Below are positions 52,958-64,000 of a stretch of 64,000 nt of DNA, one piece after another; within the stretch, counting starts at the first letter, position 1; each line of letters starts with the position of its first letter. The stretch is from contig JAJFGB010000011.1 in assembly GCA_021776335.1 (NCBI GenBank), positions 372,001 through 436,000 on the forward strand. Reading direction: 5' to 3'. The notes below the pieces were generated by a model. That model was not told where the DNA came from and made no database searches. It worked only from the letters and a program-made list of their open reading frames with translations. This DNA comes from Hyphococcus sp. Its GTDB lineage: Bacteria > Pseudomonadota > Alphaproteobacteria > Caulobacterales > Parvularculaceae. Position numbers and translations under genes: made by a program.

Positions 52958-54358
52958 ATGAGTGAAACAAAAGACTATTTTTTCTGCGGCATTGGCGGCT
53001 CGGGCATGTTGCCTCTCGCCATGATTGTAAAAGCGGCGGGCTGCCGTGTGGAGGGCTCCGACCGGGCGCTTGATCAGGGGCGCTCGGGCGCCAAGTTTGA
53101 TTATCTGCGCTCGCTCGGGATCGCGCTGCACGCGCAGGACGGCTCGGGCGTCAATCGCGCCAGCCAGACCATCGTTGCTTCTGCGGCAATAGAAGAAACT
53201 GTGCCGGATATCGCGGCGGCGACGGCCGTTGGCGCCGCGCGGCTGTCCCGCGCCGAGCTATTGGCGCAGCTTTTCAACGCGGCGCCATGGCCCGTCGGCA
53301 TTGCCGGCACCAGTGGCAAATCGACCACCACGGCGATGATCGGCTGGATCCTTTATCACGCGGGTAAAGATCCGACAGTGATGAATGGCGCCGTCATGAA
53401 AAATTTTGTGGCGCCAGGCGCGCTCTTCGCCAGTGCGCTTGTGGGAAAAGGCGAACAATTTATCAGCGAGGTTGATGAAAGCGACGGATCGATTGCCATG
53501 TTTAATCCGCGCATCGCAGTGCTCAACAATATCGCACTTGACCACAAGAGCATGGATGAGTTGCGGGCGCTTTTTGGCGGCTTTGTCGGTGGGGCTGACA
53601 TTGCGGTTTTGAATCTCGACAATGAAGAGACTGCACGGATCGCTGCAGTGCGCCAGGGCGAAATGATCAGCTATTCAATCGGAGGTGCTGCTGGCGACCT
53701 TGTGGCGGAAGATATCAAACCTCAACCCTATGGCATTTCTTTCGTGGTGCGAGACGCCGGGACCAAAATGACAGTTGGCGTCTCGCTGAAGATGCCGGGA
53801 CGTCACAATGTATCGAATGCGCTCGCAGCGATCGCCGCGGCACGGGCGTGCGGCATATCATTGGCGGCCGCGGCGAAGGCGCTTGACGCGTTTAAAGGCG
53901 TCAAACGCCGTCTCGAATTTGTTGGCGAGGCGCGCGGCGTCACCATCTTTGATGATTTTGGCCACAATCCTGATAAGATATCAGCGACCTTAAAAACGCT
54001 TCATGATTTTCCTGGGCGGCTTTTGGTGATGTTCCAGCCTCATGGGTTTGGTCCGCTCAACAAAATGAAAAAAGAATTTATCGCGTGCTTTTCAGAAAAT
54101 CTGTCAGGCGATGACATTTTGCTAATGCCAGAGCCGGTTTATTTCGGCGGAACGGTCGATCGCTCTGTATCGAGCAAAGATATTGCCGAAGGCGTCAACG
54201 CTGCGGACGTCAACGCTGAAGCGTTGCCGGATCGGGATGCTTGTGGTGAACGCCTGCGGCAGCTTGCTACATCCGGTGACCGTATTGTCGTCATGGGCGC
54301 CCGCGATGACACGCTGTCGGATTTTGCCGCCGGGCTTTTGCAAGCTGTCAACGACTAG
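52958..54358 (+). CDS. mpl: UDP-N-acetylmuramate:tripeptide ligase (Mpl-like)
   Basis: A 466-residue Mur-ligase. The N-terminal UDP-binding domain has FFCGIGGSGMLPLAM, the P-loop is GIAGTSGKSTTTAM, and the ADP domain follows (FDDFGHNPDKI; FQPHGFGPLNKMK). The fold is MurC-like, but a MurC would sit in the cell-division cluster. This copy lies next to an LD-carboxypeptidase, so Mpl, which joins recycled murein tripeptide to UDP-MurNAc, is more likely. The ATG at 52958 is chosen to begin MSETKDYFFCGIGG; the frame is open 25 codons further. It overlaps the convergent monooxygenase by four bases. Confidence 0.85.
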   Translation: MSETKDYFFCGIGGSGMLPLAMIVKAAGCRVEGSDRALDQGRSGAKFDYLRSLGIALHAQDGSGVNRASQTIVASAAIEETVPDIAAATAVGAARLSRAELLAQLFNAAPWPVGIAGTSGKSTTTAMIGWILYHAGKDPTVMNGAVMKNFVAPGALFASALVGKGEQFISEVDESDGSIAMFNPRIAVLNNIALDHKSMDELRALFGGFVGGADIAVLNLDNEETARIAAVRQGEMISYSIGGAAGDLVAEDIKPQPYGISFVVRDAGTKMTVGVSLKMPGRHNVSNALAAIAAARACGISLAAAAKALDAFKGVKRRLEFVGEARGVTIFDDFGHNPDKISATLKTLHDFPGRLLVMFQPHGFGPLNKMKKEFIACFSENLSGDDILLMPEPVYFGGTVDRSVSSKDIAEGVNAADVNAEALPDRDACGERLRQLATSGDRIVVMGARDDTLSDFAAGLLQAVND

Positions 54359-54660
54359 CCGAAAGGATTGCGCTCTTCGCCTGCCTCAATGAACTTGATG
54401 TCGCGTGAGACAACATCCGCTTTCCCAAATGCCTTCATCCACTCGACCGTATGCGGTTTGGTGAAATGTGCTTCGAGCGCTGCCCAATCATCCCAGTATT
54501 CAAGAAGAATTATTGTATCGGGGTCGAGGACATCCGCGCCATAGGAATAATCAACGCAACCGGCCTCTTCTCGGGTTGCGCGGATATTCGACTCCATCAT
54601 ATCGCGCACCCGGTCGATGGCGCCGGGCACAACTTTTACTTTGCCTGAAACGATGATCAT
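54355..54660 (-). CDS. YgiN-like antibiotic biosynthesis monooxygenase (ABM) protein
   Basis: A 101-residue ABM-domain protein of the dimeric alpha+beta barrel fold. REEAGCVDYSYGADVLDPDT and LLEYWDDWAALEAHFTKPHT are its conserved phrases. Relatives such as YgiN oxidise quinols or act without a known substrate. The start at 54660 has AGGAAG eight bases upstream; the open frame reaching 54975 runs through the neighbouring acetyltransferase start and is not credible. Confidence 0.85.
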   Translation of the reverse strand: MIIVSGKVKVVPGAIDRVRDMMESNIRATREEAGCVDYSYGADVLDPDTIILLEYWDDWAALEAHFTKPHTVEWMKAFGKADVVSRDIKFIEAGEERNPFG

Positions 54661-54750
54661 GCGAATGCTTCCTTTCGACATTTTGAAGGCAGCATGCGCC
54701 GGCGGCGCATCAGCGTCGAACGAAATAAGCAGTTTGAAGCAGGTATTGTG

Positions 54751-55428
54751 ATGAGTGACCTTGACCAATGGGCGATGCGCCCCGAACCGAATCTCAACGC
54801 GCTGAAGGGTCGGTTTATTCATATTGAACAGGCGCAGTTTCCAGAGGGCGCCGATGCGCTTTTTGCTGCGACTGATGGGCCCGGCAATGAGGATATTTGG
54901 CGTTATATCCCCTTTGGACCCTCTGAAAACGCCGCTGCGCTGGGCGCCGCCATGGCGTTTATCATCAATGATCAAAAATGGATGACTTATATTTTCCGTG
55001 ACGCTGCGACGAACGCGGTACTGGGCATGGCGAGCTATATGCGGATCCGCCCAGAGGCGGGATCGGCGGAAATCGGCGCGATCATCTTTTCAAAAAAGCT
55101 GCAGCGTACTCCCGCCGCGACTGAAGCGATGTATCTGATGGCGCGGCATCTCTTCGATGATCTCGGCTATCGACGCTATGAATGGAAATGCAATAACAAC
55201 AATCAAGCGTCGAGGCGGGCGGCCCTGAGGCTCGGTTTTACGTTTGAGGGCGTTTTCCGCCAGGATGCTGTGGTGAAAGGCGAAAATCGCGACACCACAT
55301 GGTATTCCATGATCGATAGCGAGTGGCCGAAAGTGAAAGCGGCGTTTGAAGCGTGGCTGGCGCCGGCAAATTTTGACGTTGACGGGCGCCAAAGGCGGTC
55401 CCTGGGCGATATTCGCGGCGCTATATAA
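54751..55428 (+). CDS. GNAT N-acetyltransferase (RimJ/RimL-like)
   Basis: A 225-residue GNAT protein. WMTYIFRDAATNAVLGMASYM, SAEIGAIIFSKKLQRTPAATEAMYLM-like strands and YEWKCNNNNQASRRAALRLGF form the acetyl-CoA fold; the last phrase is typical of the RimJ/RimL subgroup that acetylates N-termini or amino groups. GFTFEGVFRQDAVVKG closes the domain. The ATG at 54751 (MSDLDQWAMR) has an AGG upstream. The substrate is unknown. Confidence 0.87.
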   Translation: MSDLDQWAMRPEPNLNALKGRFIHIEQAQFPEGADALFAATDGPGNEDIWRYIPFGPSENAAALGAAMAFIINDQKWMTYIFRDAATNAVLGMASYMRIRPEAGSAEIGAIIFSKKLQRTPAATEAMYLMARHLFDDLGYRRYEWKCNNNNQASRRAALRLGFTFEGVFRQDAVVKGENRDTTWYSMIDSEWPKVKAAFEAWLAPANFDVDGRQRRSLGDIRGAI

Positions 55429-55506
55429 GGGCGTCATGCTTGTATGACGTATGGGCGCAGTTATAACCGCATCGATGAAATCGTTTTTTGATGCGGAGCT
55501 CTTTCG

Positions 55507-56700
55507 ATGAATATCCATGAATATCAGGCCAAACGTCTCCTGAAAGAATTCGGCGCGCCGGTCTCCGAAGGCCGTGCAGTTTTATCAGCAAAAGACGCCG
55601 AGGCCGCGGCGAAAGAGCTGCCGGGCCCGCTTTATGTGGTGAAAGCCCAAATCCACGCCGGGGGGCGCGGCAAAGGCAAGTTTAAGGAAGCCTCTGCTGG
55701 CAAGGGCGGCGGCGTCAGGCTCGCCAAAACACCGGGCGAAGCCGCGGAGTTCGCAAGGCAAATGCTTGGTGCAACGCTTGTTACGAAGCAGACGGGCGCC
55801 GCGGGCAAACAGGTTGGTCGCATCTATATCGAAAACGGCTCTGACATAGAGACCGAACTTTACCTCTCGGCGCTTGTTGATCGCGGCACCGGTCGCATTG
55901 CCTTTATTGCATCGACTGAAGGCGGCATGAACATCGAAGAGGTCGCGGAAGAAACGCCGGAAAAAATCGTTACGATCAGCATTGATCCGGTTACCGGCTG
56001 CATGCCGCATCATGGGCGTCGTATCGCTCAGGCACTGGGGCTCAAGGGCGCTCCCGCGAAGCAATGCGGGAAACTTATTCCCGTGCTTTATAAAGCGTTC
56101 ACGGAAAAAGACATGAGCATGCTGGAGATCAATCCGCTTATCGTGACCAAAGCGGGCGATCTTCTTGTTCTTGACGCGAAGGTCGGGTTTGATCCGAACG
56201 CGTTGTTCCGTCATCCGAATATTCTCGAAATGCGTGACGCATCCGAGGAAGATCCGATGGAGTTAAAAGCGTCGGAATTTGATCTTTCCTATGTCAAGCT
56301 CGACGGCAATATCGGCTGCATGGTGAACGGCGCTGGGCTTGCGATGTCGACTATGGACATCATTAAGCATTACGGGGCGGAGCCGGCGAATTTTCTTGAT
56401 GTTGGCGGCGGCGCCACCAAGGAAAAAGTCACTGAAGCGTTCAAGATCATCACGACTGATCCAGGCGTCAAAGGTATTCTCGTCAATATTTTCGGCGGCA
56501 TTATGCGCTGTGACATCATTGCTGAAGGTATCGTTGCGGCAGTGAAAGAAGTTGGCCTTGAAGACCCGCTGGTCGTGCGCCTTGAAGGCACGAATGTCGA
56601 GAAAGGCAGGGAAATCCTCGCCAATTCTGGCCTTAAAATAACGCCTGCGGATGATTTAGAGGACGCGGCGAAAAAAGTCGTGGCGGCGGTGCAGGGGTAA
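55507..56700 (+). CDS. sucC: Succinyl-CoA synthetase beta subunit
   Basis: A 397-residue ATP-grasp subunit that makes succinate and ATP/GTP from succinyl-CoA with Suc[20 protein letters not shown] at the start, [35 protein letters not shown] and [18 protein letters not shown] are diagnostic. In most relatives sucD follows at once; here two unrelated genes intervene before sucD at 58176. Confidence 0.97.
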   Translation: MNIHEYQAKRLLKEFGAPVSEGRAVLSAKDAEAAAKELPGPLYVVKAQIHAGGRGKGKFKEASAGKGGGVRLAKTPGEAAEFARQMLGATLVTKQTGAAGKQVGRIYIENGSDIETELYLSALVDRGTGRIAFIASTEGGMNIEEVAEETPEKIVTISIDPVTGCMPHHGRRIAQALGLKGAPAKQCGKLIPVLYKAFTEKDMSMLEINPLIVTKAGDLLVLDAKVGFDPNALFRHPNILEMRDASEEDPMELKASEFDLSYVKLDGNIGCMVNGAGLAMSTMDIIKHYGAEPANFLDVGGGATKEKVTEAFKIITTDPGVKGILVNIFGGIMRCDIIAEGIVAAVKEVGLEDPLVVRLEGTNVEKGREILANSGLKITPADDLEDAAKKVVAAVQG

Positions 56701-56853
56701 GGCTGGCCGATCACGCAGCATAGCGTCAGCCCCTTCGTGGCGGCGGCATAAGCAATTATGCTTTATTAGGTGCGTAAAATACCGCCCAGTTTATCCAGTA
56801 TTTTATCTATATCTATTTCTCATAATGCTACCGGCAATGGTCCGGGGGCTGTT

Positions 56854-57411
56854 ATGAATAGTTTTTTATCATTCTTTAGTTTTTACGGACGAACCAACCG
56901 GCTTGCCTGGTGGGGGCGGCAACTTCTGATTATCGCCTGGTGGATTGTGTTTATTGTTGTGTTCACAGTCATGTTTGGCGATCCAGCAGAGGGGGCAGCG
57001 GAATTGGACGTTGCATCTGCGAATACCAAACTGCTGTATCTCGCGGGCGCTATGGTGGTTTCGATGTGGCTGAATTTTTCTTCGATGGTCCGTCGTTACC
57101 ATGACCGGGGGAAGTCAGGTTTGTGGTGCCTATTACTGCTTTTGCCTATTGTCGGACCTCTCTGGCAGGTCGTTGAACTTGGGTTTTTTTCCGGCCAGTC
57201 GGGCGATAATCAATATGGGGAGCGTCCCGGAGGTCGCCGCGTCGATGCCTTTGGGGAGGCCTTCGCGGAAGTCGGAATACAAAGTGCGCCAGTATCGGCG
57301 CCTGCTCCTTCCAGCCCCGTCCGGACAAAGAAGAACACCCACGCAAACCAGGGAAGGTCAACAGGCTTAGCGGGGCCAGGGCGCGCATCCTTCGGCGTTC
57401 GGGGAACCTGA
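56854..57411 (+). CDS. DUF805 membrane protein
   Basis: A 185-residue protein. Residues about 1-115 are a DUF805 domain: FLSFFSFYGRTNRLAWWG at the N-terminus, three to four TM helices and SMVRRYHDRGKSGLWCLLLL. The remaining ~65 residues are polar and look disordered, with Pro/Ala/Ser runs. The function of DUF805 is not known. It lies between sucC and sucD on the same strand, about 150 bases after sucC. The ATG at 56854 (MNSFLSFFSF) is preferred over the earlier 56770. Confidence 0.82.
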   Translation: MNSFLSFFSFYGRTNRLAWWGRQLLIIAWWIVFIVVFTVMFGDPAEGAAELDVASANTKLLYLAGAMVVSMWLNFSSMVRRYHDRGKSGLWCLLLLLPIVGPLWQVVELGFFSGQSGDNQYGERPGGRRVDAFGEAFAEVGIQSAPVSAPAPSSPVRTKKNTHANQGRSTGLAGPGRASFGVRGT

Positions 57412-57605
57412 ACATTCAGGCTGCCTTTGGCTATCTCTTTGAGAGCGCGGCGTCTCCTATTGCCGTGCGACCCCAACGCCGCCTGGATCAAACCGTTCGC
57501 TTTAACTAGCAACGTCCTGCGCTCTCAGGCGAAACTCAGGCGCCAATGTCTTATGCGCATGGGATCAGATTGACTCTCTGTGGAGTTTTGGTTGAACAGT
57601 GAGAT

Positions 57606-57986
57606 ATGGAAAAACCCAAGGCTAAAAAAATCAACATCCCCGGCGCCTATGACCGTATCCCGGAAACATGGTCGCCTCACGTCGCCGGACGGGTCAACGG
57701 CCAGGAAGTCAGGCTCGCGAAAATCGACGGCGCCTTTGAGTGGCACCATCATGACAGTGTCGAAGAGGCATTCTTTGTTGTCAGGGGCAGGTTCACCATG
57801 CGCTTTCGCGATCACGATGTAGCGATGGAAGAAGGCGATTTCCTTGTGGTTCCCGCGGGCGTCGAGCATATGCCGGTCGCAGACGCTGAATGCTGGATCA
57901 TGATGATTGAGAGCGCCGGCACGCTTAATACTGGCGAAAAAGAAAGCGATCGCACCAAGCACGATTTGCCGGATCTCACTGTCTGA
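57606..57986 (+). CDS. Cupin-domain protein
   Basis: A 126-residue small cupin. FEWHHHDSVEEAFFVVRGRF is cupin motif 1, with the metal His and Glu, and GDFLVVPAGVEHMPVADAECW is motif 2. The C-terminal tail ends in KHDLPDLTV. Such single-domain cupins often bind a divalent metal and act as isomerases, dioxygenases or sensors; nothing decides here. It lies between DUF805 and sucD. Confidence 0.88.
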   Translation: MEKPKAKKINIPGAYDRIPETWSPHVAGRVNGQEVRLAKIDGAFEWHHHDSVEEAFFVVRGRFTMRFRDHDVAMEEGDFLVVPAGVEHMPVADAECWIMMIESAGTLNTGEKESDRTKHDLPDLTV

Positions 57987-58175
57987 TAAACATCGCGCCA
58001 GCCGATCTTCCATGAGCGGTGATGAATGGCCAAGGATGCGTCAGAAGCGGCGATTGTCGTCGGCCTGACTATAGCGGCCCCTGCGCCGGCCCTCGCTTGG
58101 CTGTTGCCCATGCCGAGCGGTCTCGTTATGACGCAGCCAGAGCCCTTTCACCTGCCTCAGGAGCCCCCTGCCCTC

Positions 58176-59087
58176 ATGTCCATACTCATCGACAAGACCA
58201 CCAAAGTTATCTGTCAGGGGATGACAGGCGAGACCGGGACTTTCCACACGGAGCAGGCGATTGCCTATGGCACGCAAATGGTTGGCGGTGTCACGCCCGG
58301 TAAAGGCGGTCGGATATGGAAGGCAACAGATAAAGCGCCGGATGAAGCAAAAGGCGCAACATTGCCGGTTTTCGACACGGTCGCGGAGGCGCGAGAGAAG
58401 ACCGGCGCTAACGCATCGGTGATTTACGTGCCGCCGCCCTTTGCAGCTGACTCGATTCTTGAGGCAATTGCCGCGGAGATCCCCCTTGTTATCTGTATTA
58501 CCGAAGGCATTCCGGTGCTCGATATGGTTAGGGTCAAGCGCGCGCTTGATGGTTCCGGGACCCGCCTTGTTGGGCCGAATTGCCCGGGCGTCATAACGCC
58601 CGATGAATGCAAGATCGGCATTATGCCTGGCCATATTCATCGCAAGGGGCATGTGGGCATTATTTCGCGCTCGGGCACACTGACCTATGAGGCGGTGCAT
58701 CAGACCACCGTCGCCGGGCTTGGTCAGTCGACCTGTGTCGGGATTGGCGGCGACCCCGTAAAGGGCACGGATTTTATCGAAATCCTCGACATGTTTCTCA
58801 GCGATGATGAGACTCATTCGATCATCATGATCGGAGAGATTGGCGGATCGGCCGAGGCGGACGCCGCGAAGTTCCTGGCGGGGCATAAAGTTAAGAAGCC
58901 GACCGTCGGCTTTATCGCTGGCGTCACGGCGCCGCCTGGCCGGCGCATGGGGCATGCGGGTGCGCTCGTTTCCGGCGCTGATGATACGGCGGCGGCAAAA
59001 ATCGACGCGATGAAAAGCGCCGGCATAGCGGTTTCGCCGACGCCAGCCGCCATGGGCCGCACTCTTCTCGAAGTTCTCAAAAAATAA
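58176..59087 (+). CDS. sucD: Succinyl-CoA synthetase alpha subunit
   Basis: A 303-residue subunit carrying the phosphohistidine. [35 protein letters not shown] opening, [33 protein letters not shown] and [12 protein letters not shown] with the active His are diagnostic. The ATG at 58176 ([10 protein letters not shown]) fits the family; the frame is open 50 codons upstream but reads as low-complexity and is rejected. CAGGAG lies about 12 bases before it. It works with SucC, which is 1.5 kb upstream. Confidence 0.96.
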   Translation: MSILIDKTTKVICQGMTGETGTFHTEQAIAYGTQMVGGVTPGKGGRIWKATDKAPDEAKGATLPVFDTVAEAREKTGANASVIYVPPPFAADSILEAIAAEIPLVICITEGIPVLDMVRVKRALDGSGTRLVGPNCPGVITPDECKIGIMPGHIHRKGHVGIISRSGTLTYEAVHQTTVAGLGQSTCVGIGGDPVKGTDFIEILDMFLSDDETHSIIMIGEIGGSAEADAAKFLAGHKVKKPTVGFIAGVTAPPGRRMGHAGALVSGADDTAAAKIDAMKSAGIAVSPTPAAMGRTLLEVLKK

Positions 59088-59186
59088 ACACTTTTTTGGT
59101 TAATCGTGAGACGGTTAACGATTGAATAGTGTGGCGCTTGGCGTATCTAGGGAGCATATGCCAGCCGGCGATGAACGGAATGGAAG

Positions 59187-62153
<2,967 letters not shown>

Positions 62154-62184
62154 CGCCCATCTTCATGATACGGAGAATAGCGTA

Positions 62185-63666
62185 ATGGCCACCGAAATTC
62201 GTGTTCCCGCGCTTGGCGAATCTGTTACCGAAGCGACAATCGGAAAATGGATGAAACAAGCTGGCGACACAGTGAGTGTTGATGAACCGTTGGTTGAACT
62301 TGAAACCGACAAGGTCTCGGTGGAGGTTCCCGCGCCTGTTGCGGGTGTTCTTGCGAGCATCGCCGTTGCAGAGGGCGATACAGTTGCGGTTGACGCGCTG
62401 CTTGGCTCGATCGACGTTAATGGCGCAGTGGCGCAAGTTTCCCAAACCCCGGCTTCAACGCCCGCGGCGGCGCCTGCCACAGCGGGTGAGGAAATCGAAT
62501 TGCGCGTGCCTGCCGCTGGCGAATCGGTCACTGAGGCTGATATTGGCGAATGGTTGAAACAAGAAGGCGACGTTGTCGCCATCGATGAGCCCGTCGTCAG
62601 CCTTGAGACCGACAAGGCGGCTATGGATGTGCCGTCTCCAGCTGCCGGGACCCTTAAAAAGATTGTCGCCAAAGCGGGTGATACGGTTGAGGTTGGCGCG
62701 CTTCTCGCGATTATTGAAACCGGCGCTGTCGCCAAACCCAACGGCGCTGCGAAAGCGCATGTCGAAGCAGTTGCGGCGCCCGCTGGGTCATCTGACACGC
62801 CTACCTTGTCTCCGGCGCCACGCCGTGTTGTTGCTGAAAGCGGACTTGATCCGGCGTCGATCAAGGGCACCGGCAAGGACGGCCGCGTGACCAAGGGCGA
62901 TGCGCTGCAGGCTGCAGCCACGCCGCCCTCGGCAGCGCGCGCGCCCTCTGCGCCGCGCGAAACAGGCTCTCGTGAGGAGCGCGTGAAGATGTCTCGCTTG
63001 CGTCAGACCATCGCGCGCCGCCTGAAAGAGGCGCAATCAGAAGCCGCGATGCTCACGACGTTCAATGATGTGGACATGTCGGCGGTCATTGACCTTAGAA
63101 AGCAGTACAAAGATCTTTTCGAAAAGAAACATGGCATAAAGCTCGGCTTCATGTCGCTTTTTGTTAAAGCCTGCGTCCATGCATTGAAAGAAGTGCCCGA
63201 TGTCAATGCCGAAATCGACGGAACTGACATCATTTACAAAAACTTTTATGATGTCGGCGTTGCGGTCGGCTCGGATAAAGGCCTCGTTGTGCCGGTGGTG
63301 CGCGATGCGGACCTCCTCTCTCTGGCGGAGATCGAACTGACGATTGCTGACTATGGCCGCCGCGCCCGCGTCGGCGATCTGAAACTTGAAGAGATGCAGG
63401 GCGGCACGTTCACCATTTCAAATGGCGGGATTTACGGCTCGCTTTTGTCAACGCCGATCCTCAACCTGCCGCAATCGGGTATTCTTGGCATGCACCGCAT
63501 CGAACAGCGACCCGTCGCCCGCGATGGCGAGGTGGTTATTCGCCCCATGATGTATCTGGCGATGTCCTATGATCACCGCATTGTCGATGGCAAAGGCGCG
63601 GTGACATTCCTTGTGCGCGTTAAGGAAAACCTCGAGGATCCGCAGCGCTTGTTGCTTGATCTGTAA
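62185..63666 (+). CDS. sucB: 2-oxoglutarate dehydrogenase E2 with two lipoyl domains
   Basis: A 493-residue dihydrolipoamide succinyltransferase. It has two lipoyl domains: K43 in [12 protein letters not shown] and K144 in [12 protein letters not shown], joined by Ala/Pro linkers. The peripheral-subunit-binding domain is about 208-245 ([20 protein letters not shown]). The catalytic domain ends with [17 protein letters not shown], with the active His. Most SucB proteins have one lipoyl domain; the two-domain form is known in some alphaproteobacteria. It is followed 12 bases later by lpd. Confidence 0.95.
   Translation: MATEIRVPALGESVTEATIGKWMKQAGDTVSVDEPLVELETDKVSVEVPAPVAGVLASIAVAEGDTVAVDALLGSIDVNGAVAQVSQTPASTPAAAPATAGEEIELRVPAAGESVTEADIGEWLKQEGDVVAIDEPVVSLETDKAAMDVPSPAAGTLKKIVAKAGDTVEVGALLAIIETGAVAKPNGAAKAHVEAVAAPAGSSDTPTLSPAPRRVVAESGLDPASIKGTGKDGRVTKGDALQAAATPPSAARAPSAPRETGSREERVKMSRLRQTIARRLKEAQSEAAMLTTFNDVDMSAVIDLRKQYKDLFEKKHGIKLGFMSLFVKACVHALKEVPDVNAEIDGTDIIYKNFYDVGVAVGSDKGLVVPVVRDADLLSLAEIELTIADYGRRARVGDLKLEEMQGGTFTISNGGIYGSLLSTPILNLPQSGILGMHRIEQRPVARDGEVVIRPMMYLAMSYDHRIVDGKGAVTFLVRVKENLEDPQRLLLDL

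Positions 63667-64000
<334 letters not shown>

Noticed and set aside
54661-54975. N-terminal extension of the ABM-domain protein
   Set aside because: It runs antisense through the start of the GNAT gene; a good ribosome-binding site fixes the start at 54660.
58026-58175. 50-codon N-terminal extension of SucD
   Set aside because: Ala/Pro-rich with no family match; the conserved SucD start is at 58176.

Overview
The window is a chromosomal segment of an alphaproteobacterium. Four things point there: a tRNA-His without an extra 5' G and with A73 and a G1:U72 pair, the sucC/sucD/sucA/sucB/lpd order, a glutamate-cysteine ligase of the plant/alphaproteobacterial GCS2 type, and a palindromic repeat behind nrdB like those scattered through alphaproteobacterial genomes. 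I cannot name the genus.

Layout. (1) 1-8764: housekeeping genes: a winged-helix regulator cut by the window edge, a small secreted coiled-coil protein, an MscS channel, MsrB, UbiA, a CX5R phosphatase-like protein coupled to RsmE, GshA, an AlkA-type glycosylase, an HNH protein, an M48 protease and tRNA-His. (2) 8783-39988: a large surface-glycan locus. It holds an O-antigen ligase/polymerase-like protein, a Wzx-like flippase, a complete type I secretion system (TolC-ABC-HlyD), three GT2 glycosyltransferases, a VPLPA-CTERM surface protein, an FkbM methyltransferase and a 2219-residue multidomain glycan protein. It also has the GDP-fucose pathway (gmd, fcl), a Wzm/Wzt ABC exporter, a membrane DUF115-type protein, a CMP-sugar-synthetase operon and an orphan rfbC. 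(3) 40220-54358: mixed metabolism: nrdB with a candidate NrdR box pair, patatin, amidase, hydrolases, RarD, two sulfotransferases flanking asd, and a divergent LD-carboxypeptidase/Mpl pair for peptidoglycan recycling. (4) 54355-64000: a YgiN-like monooxygenase, a GNAT acetyltransferase and the lower TCA operon sucC-(DUF805)-(cupin)-sucD-sucA-sucB-lpd, cut by the window end.

The most unusual object is the single open frame at 22136-28795. It strings together two DUF115/MptE-like domains, two GT-B glycosyltransferase domains, an FkbM methyltransferase, two membrane segments, a long coiled coil and a second methyltransferase. A third DUF115-type domain is encoded at 33428-34528. These domains carry the GNGPSL-like and GxD-like signatures shared with Maf proteins and GT42 sialyltransferases, which use CMP-sugars, and a CMP-sugar synthetase homologue lies at 36017. 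I infer a membrane-bound glycan assembly, modification and possibly chain-termination machine feeding the Wzm/Wzt exporter. No nonulosonic-acid synthase (NeuB) is visible, so the activated sugar is unknown.

Reading was by eye. Function calls rest on motifs recognised from memory; no database search was run.
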